From the NCBI GenBank assembly GCA_947652115.1, contig OX393568.1:12351870-12415869 (forward strand): 64,000 nt of DNA, given 5' to 3'. Numbering within the stretch: position 1 is the first letter of the stretch; every line of letters begins with the position of its first letter. Positions 39,200 through 48,344 of this stretch are shown in pieces. The DNA comes from Blastomussa wellsi. Taxonomy: Eukaryota; Cnidaria; Anthozoa; Scleractinia; Plerogyridae. The notes beneath the pieces were generated by a model. The model ran no database searches. It had not been told where the DNA came from and was given only the letters and a program-made list of their open reading frames with translations. Made by a program: the position numbers and the translations under genes.

Positions 39200-39717
39200 A
39201 AGAGAAAGTGTGTATGATATTGGACTTGGAGGGATTTTTCGTCAACCAGAAATTTCAAGTGCGGGAACTGGGATATTACGCTTGGACAGGAGATCACGGA
39301 CGATATGCATTTTACGCAAAAGTACCTTGGTACAATTTATCCAAAGAAGACAAAAGAACTGTTGCCTTTCAAAAGTATAACATTCACGGACTGACGTACG
39401 ACCCAATAAAACAAGAAAGAGGATACGAGTCTCACCAGTTGGAAGAGATATTATTGAATTTGTATGAGAACAACAAATGCAATGAAAGATATGTAATAGC
39501 CTACAAAGGAGGACATGTGGAAAAAGATTTGTTGAATAGACTTAACATTCAAAGTTTAAACCTTGAAGTGTATAATTGTCCTAAATACGAAATACTAAAA
39601 TCGAGTGTTGTCGAGCCTTTGCCCGATTGCGGATTTCATTTCAATTGTTGTAACACTCATTGCAGCATGGTCGAATGTCATGCTTTTTGGTTATGGATGA
39701 ACACTTACGTAGAATAA
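39196..39717 (+). CDS. Exonuclease-like (RNase H-fold) protein candidate
   Basis: 173 residues from MKEKVCMILDLEGFFVNQKF. The start has an Asp-x-Glu in a beta-strand (ILDLEGFF) as in DnaQ-like exonucleases. The middle has YKGGHVEKDLLNRL and the end has a Cys/His cluster (CGFHFNCCNTHCSMVECHAF). The pattern is compatible with a 3'-5' exonuclease-type fold, but the later catalytic residues are uncertain. AATAAA at about 39,713 overlaps the stop and may be the polyadenylation signal. Confidence 0.55.
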   Translation: MKEKVCMILDLEGFFVNQKFQVRELGYYAWTGDHGRYAFYAKVPWYNLSKEDKRTVAFQKYNIHGLTYDPIKQERGYESHQLEEILLNLYENNKCNERYVIAYKGGHVEKDLLNRLNIQSLNLEVYNCPKYEILKSSVVEPLPDCGFHFNCCNTHCSMVECHAFWLWMNTYVE

Positions 39718-39865
39718 AATCAGACTTTTTTTTCAAACAACATTGTTTTATTTGCATTTCTCTTACCATACATTTCTTCTAACAATTCACAAAAGTATTC
39801 ACTATGAGCGAGTGCCACATCACAGATATTTTTTTCAATCACACTATCATGCATTTACAATGACA

Positions 39866-40150
39866 CTACAAACAAAAAGCCTTCACGAAATCTATACGAG
39901 CGAGTGCCGCATCAAGATTCTCACCTAGAAAAATGGTTGCAAAGTTCCACTCCTCGATATCGTAATATTCTCCATATATTGATCCACAGCAAGTCAAGAA
40001 AACGCGACCACCCCACTTGGCTATTATCTTGCCCCATTTGATTTCCTTCACAAACTTCTCGTGATGAGCGTTGTGCACTCTGTGGATAGGCTTTGTACAT
40101 GTAGGAGGTTCCTGGCCACAAACTAAACAGCATGAAGGCATACAAGACAT
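39866..40150 (-). CDS. Small Cys-rich protein
   Basis: From Met at 40150 (MSCMPSCCLVCGQEPPTCTK); an ATG at 40141 is also possible. The N-terminal Cys cluster may bind zinc; the rest is a small globular domain (WGKIIAKWGGRVFLTCCGSI). A reverse-strand AATAAA lies downstream near 39,747. The family is not recognised. Confidence 0.5.
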   Translation of the reverse strand: MSCMPSCCLVCGQEPPTCTKPIHRVHNAHHEKFVKEIKWGKIIAKWGGRVFLTCCGSIYGEYYDIEEWNFATIFLGENLDAALARIDFVKAFCL

Positions 40151-40231
40151 GACTGATGAAATAAAACAAAAATCAAAATGATAACGCAATAAAATACAGA
40201 ACAACGGTCGATGAAATAGTTAACAACATGT

Positions 40232-40486
40232 TCATAAAAATGGTTTTCCATATAAAACAAAGTCCGCCTTACGAATGGCGTCACGCAGTTGCCAGAGGCG
40301 GTTTTGGTATTCTTCACCACCTCTGGCAACGCGTGCAAGTGAAACAATGTTTCTCATCAGTCTCCGCAAAACTTTAACTAGCTTCTTGTGTCTGCTGGTG
40401 TGCTGATTTTCTTTATCCTCTACTAACATTCTCTCGCAGGTGACAAGTCTAACTTTGCTTTCACGAAAAATGTCCACAGGCTCCAT
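40232..40486 (-). CDS. Small helical protein
   Basis: 84 residues from MEPVDIFRESKVRLVTCERM. Basic helices (RHKKLVKVLRRLMRNIVSLA) suggest a nucleic-acid- or protein-binding bundle. The function is not recognised. Confidence 0.5.
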   Translation of the reverse strand: MEPVDIFRESKVRLVTCERMLVEDKENQHTSRHKKLVKVLRRLMRNIVSLARVARGGEEYQNRLWQLRDAIRKADFVLYGKPFL

Positions 40487-40542
40487 GACTCACGAAATAC
40501 TCAAAGGACAACTGATGGTGAAATAAAAAACAAAAATGCAGA

Positions 40543-40806
40543 TCAAGGATCTAATTTATCAAACGTCTCTGACCATCTTAGCAAGTCGATCCACAAGGAA
40601 CGCACTTCAGTTTCATCTGCAGTTGCATCCCAGGATAATTGCAGTATCCTGTCAAGAAACCAGGGGCCATCTTCTATTAACTCTACCATTTGTAAATAAG
40701 TTTCACCTTTACAATTTTCTTTGTGCGCTTCCAACTTTGCAGACATCAACGTGGTAGCCTCTTCGTAGGTGTCCAGCAACAGTTGCTTCTCTATTCTCTC
40801 GCTCAT
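40543..40806 (-). CDS. Small acidic helical protein
   Basis: 87 residues from MSERIEKQLLLDTYEEATTL. Size and composition resemble the gene at 40,232. A reverse-strand TATATAAGG about 40 bases upstream (near 40,848) gives it its own promoter, divergent from the second alternative-exon array. The family is not recognised. Confidence 0.55.
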   Translation of the reverse strand: MSERIEKQLLLDTYEEATTLMSAKLEAHKENCKGETYLQMVELIEDGPWFLDRILQLSWDATADETEVRSLWIDLLRWSETFDKLDP

Positions 40807-40864
40807 CTTTAAAGGGTAACTGATGGTGTGGGATGGAAAGCCTTATATACATTCAAAAACAGGT

Positions 40865-40947
40865 CACGTGATAGCAATTGTATGGGGATGGGGGGGTATC
40901 CCCCCTTTTCATCAACCAATCAGGAACCAGCTCATGGCCTATATAAG
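40865..40947 (+). promoter_or_regulatory. Shared promoter module, copy 2
   Basis: CACGTG (40865-40870), G7-TAT-C6 palindrome (about 40890-40905), CCAATCAGGAACCAGCTC (40916-40933) and TATATAAG (40940-40947), 44 bases before the ATG at 40992. It is nearly identical in order, spacing and sequence to copy 1 at 26,137. Confidence 0.85.
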
Positions 40948-40991
40948 AAACTCACTTGCAGCGTTTGCTTCATTCTCAAGTTCGACACAAG

Positions 40992-41084
40992 ATGGCAAGC
41001 AACGAAGAGAGAGAGAAGTTATGGAGGAAGAAAGGGCCAATGCAATGGGAGTTTCTTGGAGAAGAAAAAGAAACAGAAGAAGAG
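40992..41084 (+). CDS. Common leader exon of array 2
   Basis: 31 codons, MASNEEREKLWRKKGPMQWE FLGEEKETEEE, very charged. It ends GAAGAAGAG/GTAAGA, a near-consensus 5' splice site in phase 0. Without splicing the frame continues into F-box-like version 1. With splicing it can join eight downstream acceptors (41,695; 42,129; 42,546; 42,966; 43,388; 43,738; 44,079; 44,374), all in phase 0, the last one being the DNA polymerase. Confidence 0.7.
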
Positions 41085-41681
41085 GTAAGAAGTCATTGGG
41101 ATGTATTGCCAGAAGAAATCAAAGAAAAGATACAATGGGCAAGTGTAGAAATGCATGTACGGGAACGATCGAACACTCCTTACGAGATTAAGAAGCTAGA
41201 AGTAAATGAAGATAATCATTATCTCCATCTGCCTGTGACTTTGGCCTTTCAACACTACACATGCATGAAAACTGTCATGTTAGACAAGAGCAAAACAGAA
41301 TTTGGAACTTGGGAATTAATTCATTTATTCTTGGATCCTTGCGAAAGTTGCGATTCATTCCTCTCTCGTTACGAAGAAAAAACAAATGAAACGGGACAAA
41401 TTGTAAATCAAGGAACATTGTATGGTGATGGTGATTCGGATCGAATTCCTTTCGTGAAAACGGATGAAAACAATGAATGTTGGTTTCATCAAGAATGTAT
41501 AATGCATGATCACCCTGACAAACATGGACATTGTTGTCTGTGTTCAACACATTTCGATCCGGAAAAGGCATGCGATGACAAACGTCACTTCTTCCCGTAT
41601 CCCAGAGATGAAAAGTACAATGAAATCAAAAAGTTACCGTTTTGCGATGAAGGTAAATTGGTTGTTCATTTTCTTGTTTGA
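41085..41681 (+). CDS. F-box-like/zinc unit 1 (contiguous with leader)
   Basis: It continues as VRSHWDVLPEEIKEKIQWAS, an F-box-like helix motif (WD.LP.E...IQ). A zinc-type CESCDSFLSRYEEK, WFHQEC and CCLCSTHF follow, and it stops at 41,681. It is longer than the other units, with a second CxxC pair. The F-box resemblance is by pattern only. Confidence 0.6.
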   Translation, partial: VRSHWDVLPEEIKEKIQWASVEMHVRERSNTPYEIKKLEVNEDNHYLHLPVTLAFQHYTCMKTVMLDKSKTEFGTWELIHLFLDPCESCDSFLSRYEEKTNETGQIVNQGTLYGDGDSDRIPFVKTDENNECWFHQECIMHDHPDKHGHCCLCSTHFDPEKACDDKRHFFPYPRDEKYNEIKKLPFCDEGKLVVHFLV

Positions 41682-41694
41682 AATTTCATGGCAG

Positions 41695-42171
41695 ATAATC
41701 AGTCATTGGGACATTCTTCCCGTAGAAATACAGCAAAAGATACAATGGAAAGCGGATCGTTTGATGATTGAGACAAAACGTTATCGCAATTTTAAATATT
41801 GGTTCAACTTGAAAGTTGCATTGGATCAATGTTGTCATTGCGGATTCTTCATAGACATGAGACATCGCATCGATGAAGAAGGAAATTTCAAGAAGAACAG
41901 ATTCGTATTTCGAAAAAGTTACAATGACTTTGGTCGTTACAAATATTTCAATCACATTTGGGACTTTGATCGTTTACCTTCTCGCATGATTGAACAGAGT
42001 GGGGAAAAAATAAAGTCGTGGAAACAATACATTCGTACCGTGACCGTGGGAGAACGCGTAACATTTCACGACGGAGGATTATGGATACACCCAGATTGCA
42101 TTATACCCTATCACATTTCTATTCGCAGGGAATGGGAGTCAACCCATGGGATCGATTACCAGACGAACTGA
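41695..42171 (+). CDS. F-box-like/zinc unit 2
   Basis: Acceptor ATGGCAG/ATAATCAGT at 41,694; phase 0 reads IISHWDILPVEIQQKIQWKA. Zinc residues are in QCCHCGFFIDMRHRIDEEGN and GLWIHPDC. It stops at 42,171, 43 bases after the next acceptor, so consecutive units overlap. Confidence 0.6.
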   Translation: MISHWDILPVEIQQKIQWKADRLMIETKRYRNFKYWFNLKVALDQCCHCGFFIDMRHRIDEEGNFKKNRFVFRKSYNDFGRYKYFNHIWDFDRLPSRMIEQSGEKIKSWKQYIRTVTVGERVTFHDGGLWIHPDCIIPYHISIRREWESTHGIDYQTN

Positions 42172-42527
42172 AACGAATCATACAGCGACAAGCTGATGAA
42201 ATCATGATCAATATCATTCACCATTCACCTTATTGGCCAACTTTGTTCAATTACTTGGAACCTTGTATTTATTGTCATAGTTTCATATACTATGATTCAA
42301 TGGAAAAACCTTCGTCATATCTATGGTTAAAATCACGTTTACCTTGGCACTATTACACAACGGATGGAAGATATGTATCTGCATTTTACGTTGACAGAAT
42401 CGAAAACGATGTATCTGCATTTTACGTTAACAGAATTGAAAACAAAAACAGAATAAAACCAGAACCAAGATGGATCCATTGCTATTGCATTGGAAATCAC
42501 TTTCTATGCTCAAACTTTTCACAGTGA
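42129..42527 (+). CDS. F-box-like/zinc unit 3
   Basis: Acceptor TTCGCAG/GGAATGGGA at 42,128; phase 0 reads GMGVNPWDRLPDELKRIIQR. Zinc residues are in EPCIYCHSFIYY and WIHCYC. A 12-codon direct repeat (VSAFYV[D/N]RIEN) lies near its end. It is the closest paralogue of unit 4. Confidence 0.6.
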   Translation, partial: GMGVNPWDRLPDELKRIIQRQADEIMINIIHHSPYWPTLFNYLEPCIYCHSFIYYDSMEKPSSYLWLKSRLPWHYYTTDGRYVSAFYVDRIENDVSAFYVNRIENKNRIKPEPRWIHCYCIGNHFLCSNFSQ

Positions 42528-42545
42528 TCACATTTCTGTTCGCAG

Positions 42546-42962
42546 GAAGCGGGAGTAAACCTATGGGATCGATTACCAGACGAACTGAAACGAATCATAC
42601 AACGAAAAGCCGATCAAATCATGATCAATATCATTCACCATTTACCTTATTGGAATGCTTTGGATTCGATCTTGGACCCTTGTATTCATTGTAACACTTT
42701 CATTCACACTTGCGGCTCGAGTTACTGGCCACCATCTCTATGGTACAAATGCACTTTACCTTGCTACTATTTCGAAAATGATGGTGACGTGAATGAATTT
42801 TACATTGACAAATTCAAACAAGTAGACTTACAACGCACAAGAGAAGTAATGAAAAATCATTCTGAATCAAAATGGATTCATTTGTATTGCATCGGAAATT
42901 ATCTTTTATCCTTTCCAGTAGAAAAAAGACCAAGATTAAAAAGAATGTTTCCTATCTTTTAA
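42546..42962 (+). CDS. F-box-like/zinc unit 4
   Basis: Acceptor GTTCGCAG/GAAGCGGGA at 42,545; phase 0 reads EAGVNLWDRLPDELKRIIQR. Zinc residues are in DPCIHCNTFIHTC and WIHLYC. The TAA stop sits in the polypyrimidine/AG region of the next acceptor. Confidence 0.6.
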   Translation, partial: EAGVNLWDRLPDELKRIIQRKADQIMINIIHHLPYWNALDSILDPCIHCNTFIHTCGSSYWPPSLWYKCTLPCYYFENDGDVNEFYIDKFKQVDLQRTREVMKNHSESKWIHLYCIGNYLLSFPVEKRPRLKRMFPIF

Positions 42963-42965
42963 CAG

Positions 42966-43364
42966 ATGAGTCTATGGGATTTTCTACCGGAAGAGATAAA
43001 ACTAAAGATTTTGTGGATGGCTGATAAAATGGAACGCAAATTGGAACATAGAAGATTCAGACAACATTTAAGAAACTATACAAAACCATGTGCCACGTGT
43101 GGTTTGTTCTTGGACATGAATCAACGAATAAACAAAAGGGGAGACATCTACGGTTCCACGCGCAATATCCTCGATTTCGAACGCATGCCTAACATAAAGA
43201 ATGAATTCGGTAAAGAAGATTGGCATCACTACGAATGCGTAAAAGATCGTTTTCATCCCATGGTGCAACATTACTTCGAACGTTATAAACAATATCATTA
43301 CAAACAAAAGAAGCAAAACAAAAAAAGAAGGAAACTCATATTCACCACGGCTTTCTCTGATTGA
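42966..43364 (+). CDS. F-box-like/zinc unit 5
   Basis: Acceptor TTTTAACAG/ATGAGTCTA at 42,965; phase 0 reads MSLWDFLPEEIKLKILWMAD. Zinc residues are in KPCATCGLFLDMNQRI and DWHHYEC. The C-terminus is very basic (KQKKQNKKRRK). It stops at 43,364. Confidence 0.6.
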   Translation: MSLWDFLPEEIKLKILWMADKMERKLEHRRFRQHLRNYTKPCATCGLFLDMNQRINKRGDIYGSTRNILDFERMPNIKNEFGKEDWHHYECVKDRFHPMVQHYFERYKQYHYKQKKQNKKRRKLIFTTAFSD

Positions 43365-43387
43365 CTTTTTTTTCGGTCTTTTTGCAG

Positions 43388-43741
43388 AGTCATTGGAATT
43401 TTCTGCCAGAAGAAATGAAACGAAAAATTCAATGGCTTTCGGACAAATCGCATGTGGAAGACAAACTCGAATACAACCATGGATTTTGGTTTAAGTTTCA
43501 CTTACGATTATTTCCTTGTCGACTTTGCGGTCACTTCGTGAACACGAGAGACAGAATAGAACCGTCAGGGAACTTCAAACAAGAGAATGTATACCCCGTG
43601 ATGTGTAGGATAGCTCATCAGACATTCAACAATCCGTATATAGATCAATGGGATTATCGGCATGGACTAACGGATGAGGGTTACCTTTTTTTATTAATAA
43701 TGAGTCCTCCCTTTGAACACAAGTGTTTTGATTGCAGATAA
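43388..43741 (+). CDS. F-box-like/zinc unit 6
   Basis: Acceptor TTTTTGCAG/AGTCATTGG at 43,387; phase 0 reads SHWNFLPEEMKRKIQWLSDK. Zinc residues are in FPCRLCGHFVNTRDRI and near the end CFDCR. The stop codon TAA overlaps the next acceptor (CAGATAA). Confidence 0.6.
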   Translation, partial: SHWNFLPEEMKRKIQWLSDKSHVEDKLEYNHGFWFKFHLRLFPCRLCGHFVNTRDRIEPSGNFKQENVYPVMCRIAHQTFNNPYIDQWDYRHGLTDEGYLFLLIMSPPFEHKCFDCR

Positions 43742-44082
43742 AGAGTCACTGGGATGCATTACCGGAAGAATTGAAAAGATACATTCAATGGCAGGCAGAC
43801 ATCATGCATGTCAAAGACAAACTCAATTACAACAATCAGATTTGGAAATCATTTCATTTTTGGTTTATGGGTCGATGTATATATTGCGATTGTTACCTGA
43901 ACATGAAAAACAAAATAGACGCAGAAGGCAATTACAAGTGCGAATCAGAAAAAATATGGAAAAAAAGACAATGGGTAGACAACAAAGAATGGGAAGCAGT
44001 ATTCAGTGTATATGACGATCCTCCCACAACAAAACATTACTTTCAACATTGCGATTGTGTATTGTTTTCTCCGCACAGATGA
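43738..44082 (+). CDS. F-box-like/zinc unit 7
   Basis: Acceptor GATTGCAG/ATAAAGAGT at 43,737; phase 0 reads IKSHWDALPEELKRYIQWQA. Zinc residues are in GRCIYCDCYLNMKNKIDAEG and a terminal YFQHCDC. It is nearly identical to unit 8 over the first 20 residues, so it arose by recent duplication. It stops at 44,082. Confidence 0.6.
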   Translation: MKSHWDALPEELKRYIQWQADIMHVKDKLNYNNQIWKSFHFWFMGRCIYCDCYLNMKNKIDAEGNYKCESEKIWKKRQWVDNKEWEAVFSVYDDPPTTKHYFQHCDCVLFSPHR

Positions 44083-44378
44083 AGAGTCACTGGGATGCAT
44101 TACCAGAAGAATTAAAAAGATACATTCAATGGCAGGCAGATCTCATGCACGTAAAAGAGAAAAAGAAAGTGTGGTCAAAAACATTGAACACTTTCAGTTA
44201 TTGTCGACGTTGCAATTTTTTTCTGGAAATGAGACACAGGCTTTGGAAAAATGGAGACATACGAGGAAACCCCACATTTATAGACAACACATGGCGAATA
44301 CCAACCATGTGTCATGTAAATCCAAGTCAATCAGATTGGCATCACAATTATTGTTGTCTTGACATGATTGCAGATTGA
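44079..44378 (+). CDS. F-box-like/zinc unit 8
   Basis: Acceptor CCGCACAG/ATGAAGAGT at 44,078; phase 0 reads MKSHWDALPEELKRYIQWQA. Zinc residues are in SYCRRCNFFLEMRHRL and SDWHHNYCC. The stop TGA at 44,376-44,378 lies just past the polymerase acceptor. Confidence 0.6.
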   Translation: MKSHWDALPEELKRYIQWQADLMHVKEKKKVWSKTLNTFSYCRRCNFFLEMRHRLWKNGDIRGNPTFIDNTWRIPTMCHVNPSQSDWHHNYCCLDMIAD

Positions 44379-47300
44379 TGACGAAACCATGATCGAGGCG
44401 GTAAGTGAATGGGAACGCGGATTTGATTTCATTTTGACTCCACACGTGGACAGACGATTGAGACGATTTGATTTACATCACAGAAGTTACACGGCGCGAT
44501 TGGCACAGCGCGGTGGTGCATTGGTCAACTTGGACAGAGCCGTATTGCCGGGACAAATCGAGGATGCCTTGCAACGCAGCATCAACGAACAAATATTAGA
44601 AGACTCAGAAGTACGACCCGACGATCATTTGTTGATCAACATCAACTCGAACAGACTGAGAAACGCTTATCATTCAAGACGAGTGCGAGTGCGTGATTGG
44701 AGAAACAATGCATTGATTGCTCGCACCGTTTTGGAAGAATTAAGCAGACTGTTGAACTCCAACGAAAATTTCAGAATGGATGATACGTTTAACTTGAACA
44801 TTTCTCACATAAAAGCCACCGGGACGGGAAGCGGACGAAAAAAACTGGGAACGAAGCACATTGAGAAACTCTTGAACGACAAAAAGTCAGTGATCAAAAT
44901 CAAAAACACGGACGAACTGTGTTGTGCCAGAGCTTTGGTCACCATCAAAGCTTACCGCGATCTAGGTAGTAGACACAGTACCTACAATACTTTGCGAAGG
45001 GGAAGATCAATGCAAGAACGACAAGCCAAAGAATTACACGCCTCGGCCAAAGTACCCGAAGGACCCTGCGGCTTGACTGAAATTCAACAATTTCAGACTT
45101 ACCTGAAAGAGTACCAGATCGTAGTGGTTTCCGTGGATCACGGTTACCAATTCATTTTCAAGGGGCCGGACCAACCCGAAGATAAACTACTTGTCTTAAT
45201 CAAAGTGGGAGAACATTACCATGCGTGCAACTCGCTGAAAGGATTCTTTGGCAAAGCCCATTTCTGTCTAGCGTGCGAAAAATCCTTCGAGCGTGACAAA
45301 TGGAGAAATCACAGATGTAAAGGAAAGCGATGTCATGCCTGTCATCAATTGAATTGCCCAGATTTCACCAAAGTCGACAAAGGTACCAAAGCCATGGTTC
45401 CTTGCAACGATTGTGACCGCTCGTTCTTCGGAGACGCGTGTTTTGCTCTGCATAAGAAACAACAAGAAGAAAGCGGGAAAAAAGTGGAAAAAAACACCAA
45501 GAACAGTGTTTGTCACATGCATAAGAAATGTAAGAATTGTAGCAAGACACTGACCAATTACGAAATGGACATGGGCAAACACGTGTGCGGCTACAGCCAA
45601 TGCCCTTCCTGCAAACGATACTTGAACTTGTATCAACACACATGTTTCATTCAGAACCCAAACGAAATGGAAGAAAAAAGAAAAAAGAGAAAGAGAAAAG
45701 CGGACGACACTCAACCAGAAGAACCTCCCATTTTTGTGACTTGGGATGCCGAAGCCATGCAAGAAAGAGGAATTCACGTACCCAATTTGATTTGCGCCAT
45801 GACCTCGAACAGTAACTTGCAACACAAGTTCGAGGGTTCGACATGTGTGACAGACTTTCTCGACTGGTTACGAGAAATAGCCATCGACAATAAAGTCATT
45901 GCCATTGCTCACAATTTCAAAGGGTACGATTCCTACTTCATTTTGAACGAACTATACCGTCAAGGCATCTGTCCGGATCAATTGGTAAACGGAAGCAAGA
46001 TTTTGTCGATGAAAGTTCACGACATCGAATTCAAGGACTCGATGTGTTTTCTTCAGATGCCGCTTTCTGCCTTCCCAAAATCATTTGGACTGACGGAACA
46101 GAAAAAAGGGTTTTTCCCTCATTTCTTCAACATTCCAGACAACCAATCGTACGTGGGTCCCATTCCGGCACGCGATTATTACGACCCGGGAGGTATGAAA
46201 CCAGAAAGAAAAACAGAATTTGACGAATGGTACAAAAAAATGAAAGAGGAGAATCACCTGTTTGATTTCAAGGCGGAACTGTTGGCCTATTGCCAATCGG
46301 ATGTGAAATTGTTACACGACGGATGTAAGGTGTTTCGACAACAATTCAAACAAGTGGCCGGATTCGATCCCATGGAAAAATGTTTGACCATTGCCTCGGC
46401 TTGTAACCTGTACTATCGCACAACATGCATGCCCAAGAACTGTTTGGCTTCGGAACCAGTGCGGGGTTGGCACGGAAAAGGAAAACCTCACTCCCAGGCT
46501 TCCATCGAATGGTTACATTACTTGAACCGCAATGCTACATCGACAGACCGTGTGACGCATGCCAGAAACGGTGGAGAACACGTGATCCGTGTGGGCAACA
46601 GACGAGTTCACGTAGACGGGTACGCAGCGTCCACCAATACCGTGTACGAATTCTACGGTTGCTTCTATCACGGTTGCCCCACTTGTTTTCCAAACCGATA
46701 CCAGAAACACACCAAACTGGACGAACGTACCATGCACGACGTGCACGAAACCACGCAACGTCGAGCCGATCAGATCCGACACGCAGGTTACAATCTCATG
46801 GAAATCTGGGAATGCCAATGGAACAATCTCAAAAAACGAGACACGGAAATTCAAACCTACCTGAAATCTTTGAACTTGACGGAACGACTAGAACCCAGAG
46901 ATGCCTTTTTCGGGGGCAGAACCAATGCGGTCAAACTTCATCACAAGACGCAAGAGGGTGAAAAGATCCATTACGTGGATTTCACGTCACTCTATCCCTA
47001 CGTCAACAAAAACTGCGTTTACCCCATAGGACATCCCGTCATCGTGCTAGAACCAGGGCACACAGATCTATCCGAGTTTTTCGGGCTTGCCAAATGCACT
47101 GTGTCACCACCCTACGGGTTATACCACGCCGTCTTACCCTATCGCAGCGGCGGAAAACTGACCTTCCCGTTATGCCGCACCTGCGTAGAAACGGAACAAT
47201 CCAAACCCTTAACAGAACGCAGCGCAAGTTGCAGCCACACGCTCAAAGAAAGGGAACTAACCGGTACTTGGTGCACCCCTGAATTGGAAGAAGCAGTGCG

Positions 47301-48336
47301 TCAAGGCTACGTGATCCAACACGTGCACGAAGTGTGGCATTTTCAAAACACGTCCGACACGTTGTTCAAATCGTACGTGAACACTTTCCTGAAAATCAAA
47401 CAAGAAGCCAGCGGGTGGCCAAAACGGATCGGGAACGACACCGACAAACGCGTGAAATACATCACGGACTATGAGAAAAAGGAAGGAATCAAATTAGAAC
47501 CCGACAAGATAGAAGAAAATCCGGGAAAACGATCTCTAGCCAAAATGATGCTCAACTCTTTCTGGGGAAAGTACGGGCAACAAAGCAACAAGACTCAAGT
47601 TCAAACGTACACCAGTCCGGCCCTATTCCACAAGTTGTTGGAAGACGACAGCAAGGAAATAAACGACATCCGCATCGTCAATGAGGAAATGATCGAAGTC
47701 GTACACAAGTATCAAAGCGAGTGTGACCCCATTCAAGTCAACATAAACATTTTCGTGGCTTGCTTCACCACTTGCTGGGCAAGACTACGATTGTATCAAG
47801 AAGGTCTCTCAAAATTGAATCCTCTACAGACTTTGTACTTTGACACTGACTCCATCATTTATTCCCACAAAGGAAATGAACCCAGTTTACCATTGGGTGA
47901 TTTCCTGGGAGAATACACAGACGAATTGAAAGACCCGGATGATCACATTGTAGAATTCGCTGCTGCAGGACCCAAGAATTACGGGTACCGAACCATGAAG
48001 GGAAAAGTAGAATGTAAGGTGCGTGGCTTCTCGCTGAACACACGCGGACAAGAACAGTTAAACTTTGAAATCCTAAAAGAAAACGTCATGGATGAAGTGA
48101 CAAAACCTTTGGAGGAAAAACAACGGCAGATTCCCGTCTTCAATCCATTCAAGATCACAAGAGACAACAAAACAAAACATTTAGAAACAATGATCGAAAT
48201 AAAACGTTACCAAATCGTTTTCGACAAACGAGCAGTGGATCCCATCACGTTTCACTCTTATCCATATGGCTATTACGAAGAATTCGAATGGAATGAACAA
48301 GATGAACTAAATTTGCAAAGTTTATTGCTTTTTTAA
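44374..48336 (+). CDS. Protein-primed family B DNA polymerase, large 3' exon
   Basis: Acceptor GATTGCAG/ATTGATGAC at 44,373 is in phase 0 with the leader exon, so the product would be leader plus about 1,320 residues; translation from an internal ATG is possible. Numbered from 44,374: a Cys/His zinc-rich N-terminal part (about 290-425), exonuclease motif I VTWDAEAM (about 455), exo II AHNFKGYDS (about 511), a nuclease-like insertion (HVDGYAASTNTVYEFYGCFY, about 730-820), motif A VDFTSLYPYVNK (about 867), motif B AKMMLNSFWGKYG (about 1,055), motif C YFDTDSI (about 1,155). It copies the linear genome from a protein primer. The frame is intact. Confidence 0.92.
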   Translation: MDDETMIEAVSEWERGFDFILTPHVDRRLRRFDLHHRSYTARLAQRGGALVNLDRAVLPGQIEDALQRSINEQILEDSEVRPDDHLLININSNRLRNAYHSRRVRVRDWRNNALIARTVLEELSRLLNSNENFRMDDTFNLNISHIKATGTGSGRKKLGTKHIEKLLNDKKSVIKIKNTDELCCARALVTIKAYRDLGSRHSTYNTLRRGRSMQERQAKELHASAKVPEGPCGLTEIQQFQTYLKEYQIVVVSVDHGYQFIFKGPDQPEDKLLVLIKVGEHYHACNSLKGFFGKAHFCLACEKSFERDKWRNHRCKGKRCHACHQLNCPDFTKVDKGTKAMVPCNDCDRSFFGDACFALHKKQQEESGKKVEKNTKNSVCHMHKKCKNCSKTLTNYEMDMGKHVCGYSQCPSCKRYLNLYQHTCFIQNPNEMEEKRKKRKRKADDTQPEEPPIFVTWDAEAMQERGIHVPNLICAMTSNSNLQHKFEGSTCVTDFLDWLREIAIDNKVIAIAHNFKGYDSYFILNELYRQGICPDQLVNGSKILSMKVHDIEFKDSMCFLQMPLSAFPKSFGLTEQKKGFFPHFFNIPDNQSYVGPIPARDYYDPGGMKPERKTEFDEWYKKMKEENHLFDFKAELLAYCQSDVKLLHDGCKVFRQQFKQVAGFDPMEKCLTIASACNLYYRTTCMPKNCLASEPVRGWHGKGKPHSQASIEWLHYLNRNATSTDRVTHARNGGEHVIRVGNRRVHVDGYAASTNTVYEFYGCFYHGCPTCFPNRYQKHTKLDERTMHDVHETTQRRADQIRHAGYNLMEIWECQWNNLKKRDTEIQTYLKSLNLTERLEPRDAFFGGRTNAVKLHHKTQEGEKIHYVDFTSLYPYVNKNCVYPIGHPVIVLEPGHTDLSEFFGLAKCTVSPPYGLYHAVLPYRSGGKLTFPLCRTCVETEQSKPLTERSASCSHTLKERELTGTWCTPELEEAVRQGYVIQHVHEVWHFQNTSDTLFKSYVNTFLKIKQEASGWPKRIGNDTDKRVKYITDYEKKEGIKLEPDKIEENPGKRSLAKMMLNSFWGKYGQQSNKTQVQTYTSPALFHKLLEDDSKEINDIRIVNEEMIEVVHKYQSECDPIQVNINIFVACFTTCWARLRLYQEGLSKLNPLQTLYFDTDSIIYSHKGNEPSLPLGDFLGEYTDELKDPDDHIVEFAAAGPKNYGYRTMKGKVECKVRGFSLNTRGQEQLNFEILKENVMDEVTKPLEEKQRQIPVFNPFKITRDNKTKHLETMIEIKRYQIVFDKRAVDPITFHSYPYGYYEEFEWNEQDELNLQSLLLF

Positions 48337-48344
48337 TGACTCCT

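Noticed and set aside
40992..44378. A CRISPR-like or plain tandem repeat reading of the repeated units.
   Set aside because: The units differ at DNA level, are about 300-500 bp long, and are conserved as protein with splice signals, so they are paralogous exons.
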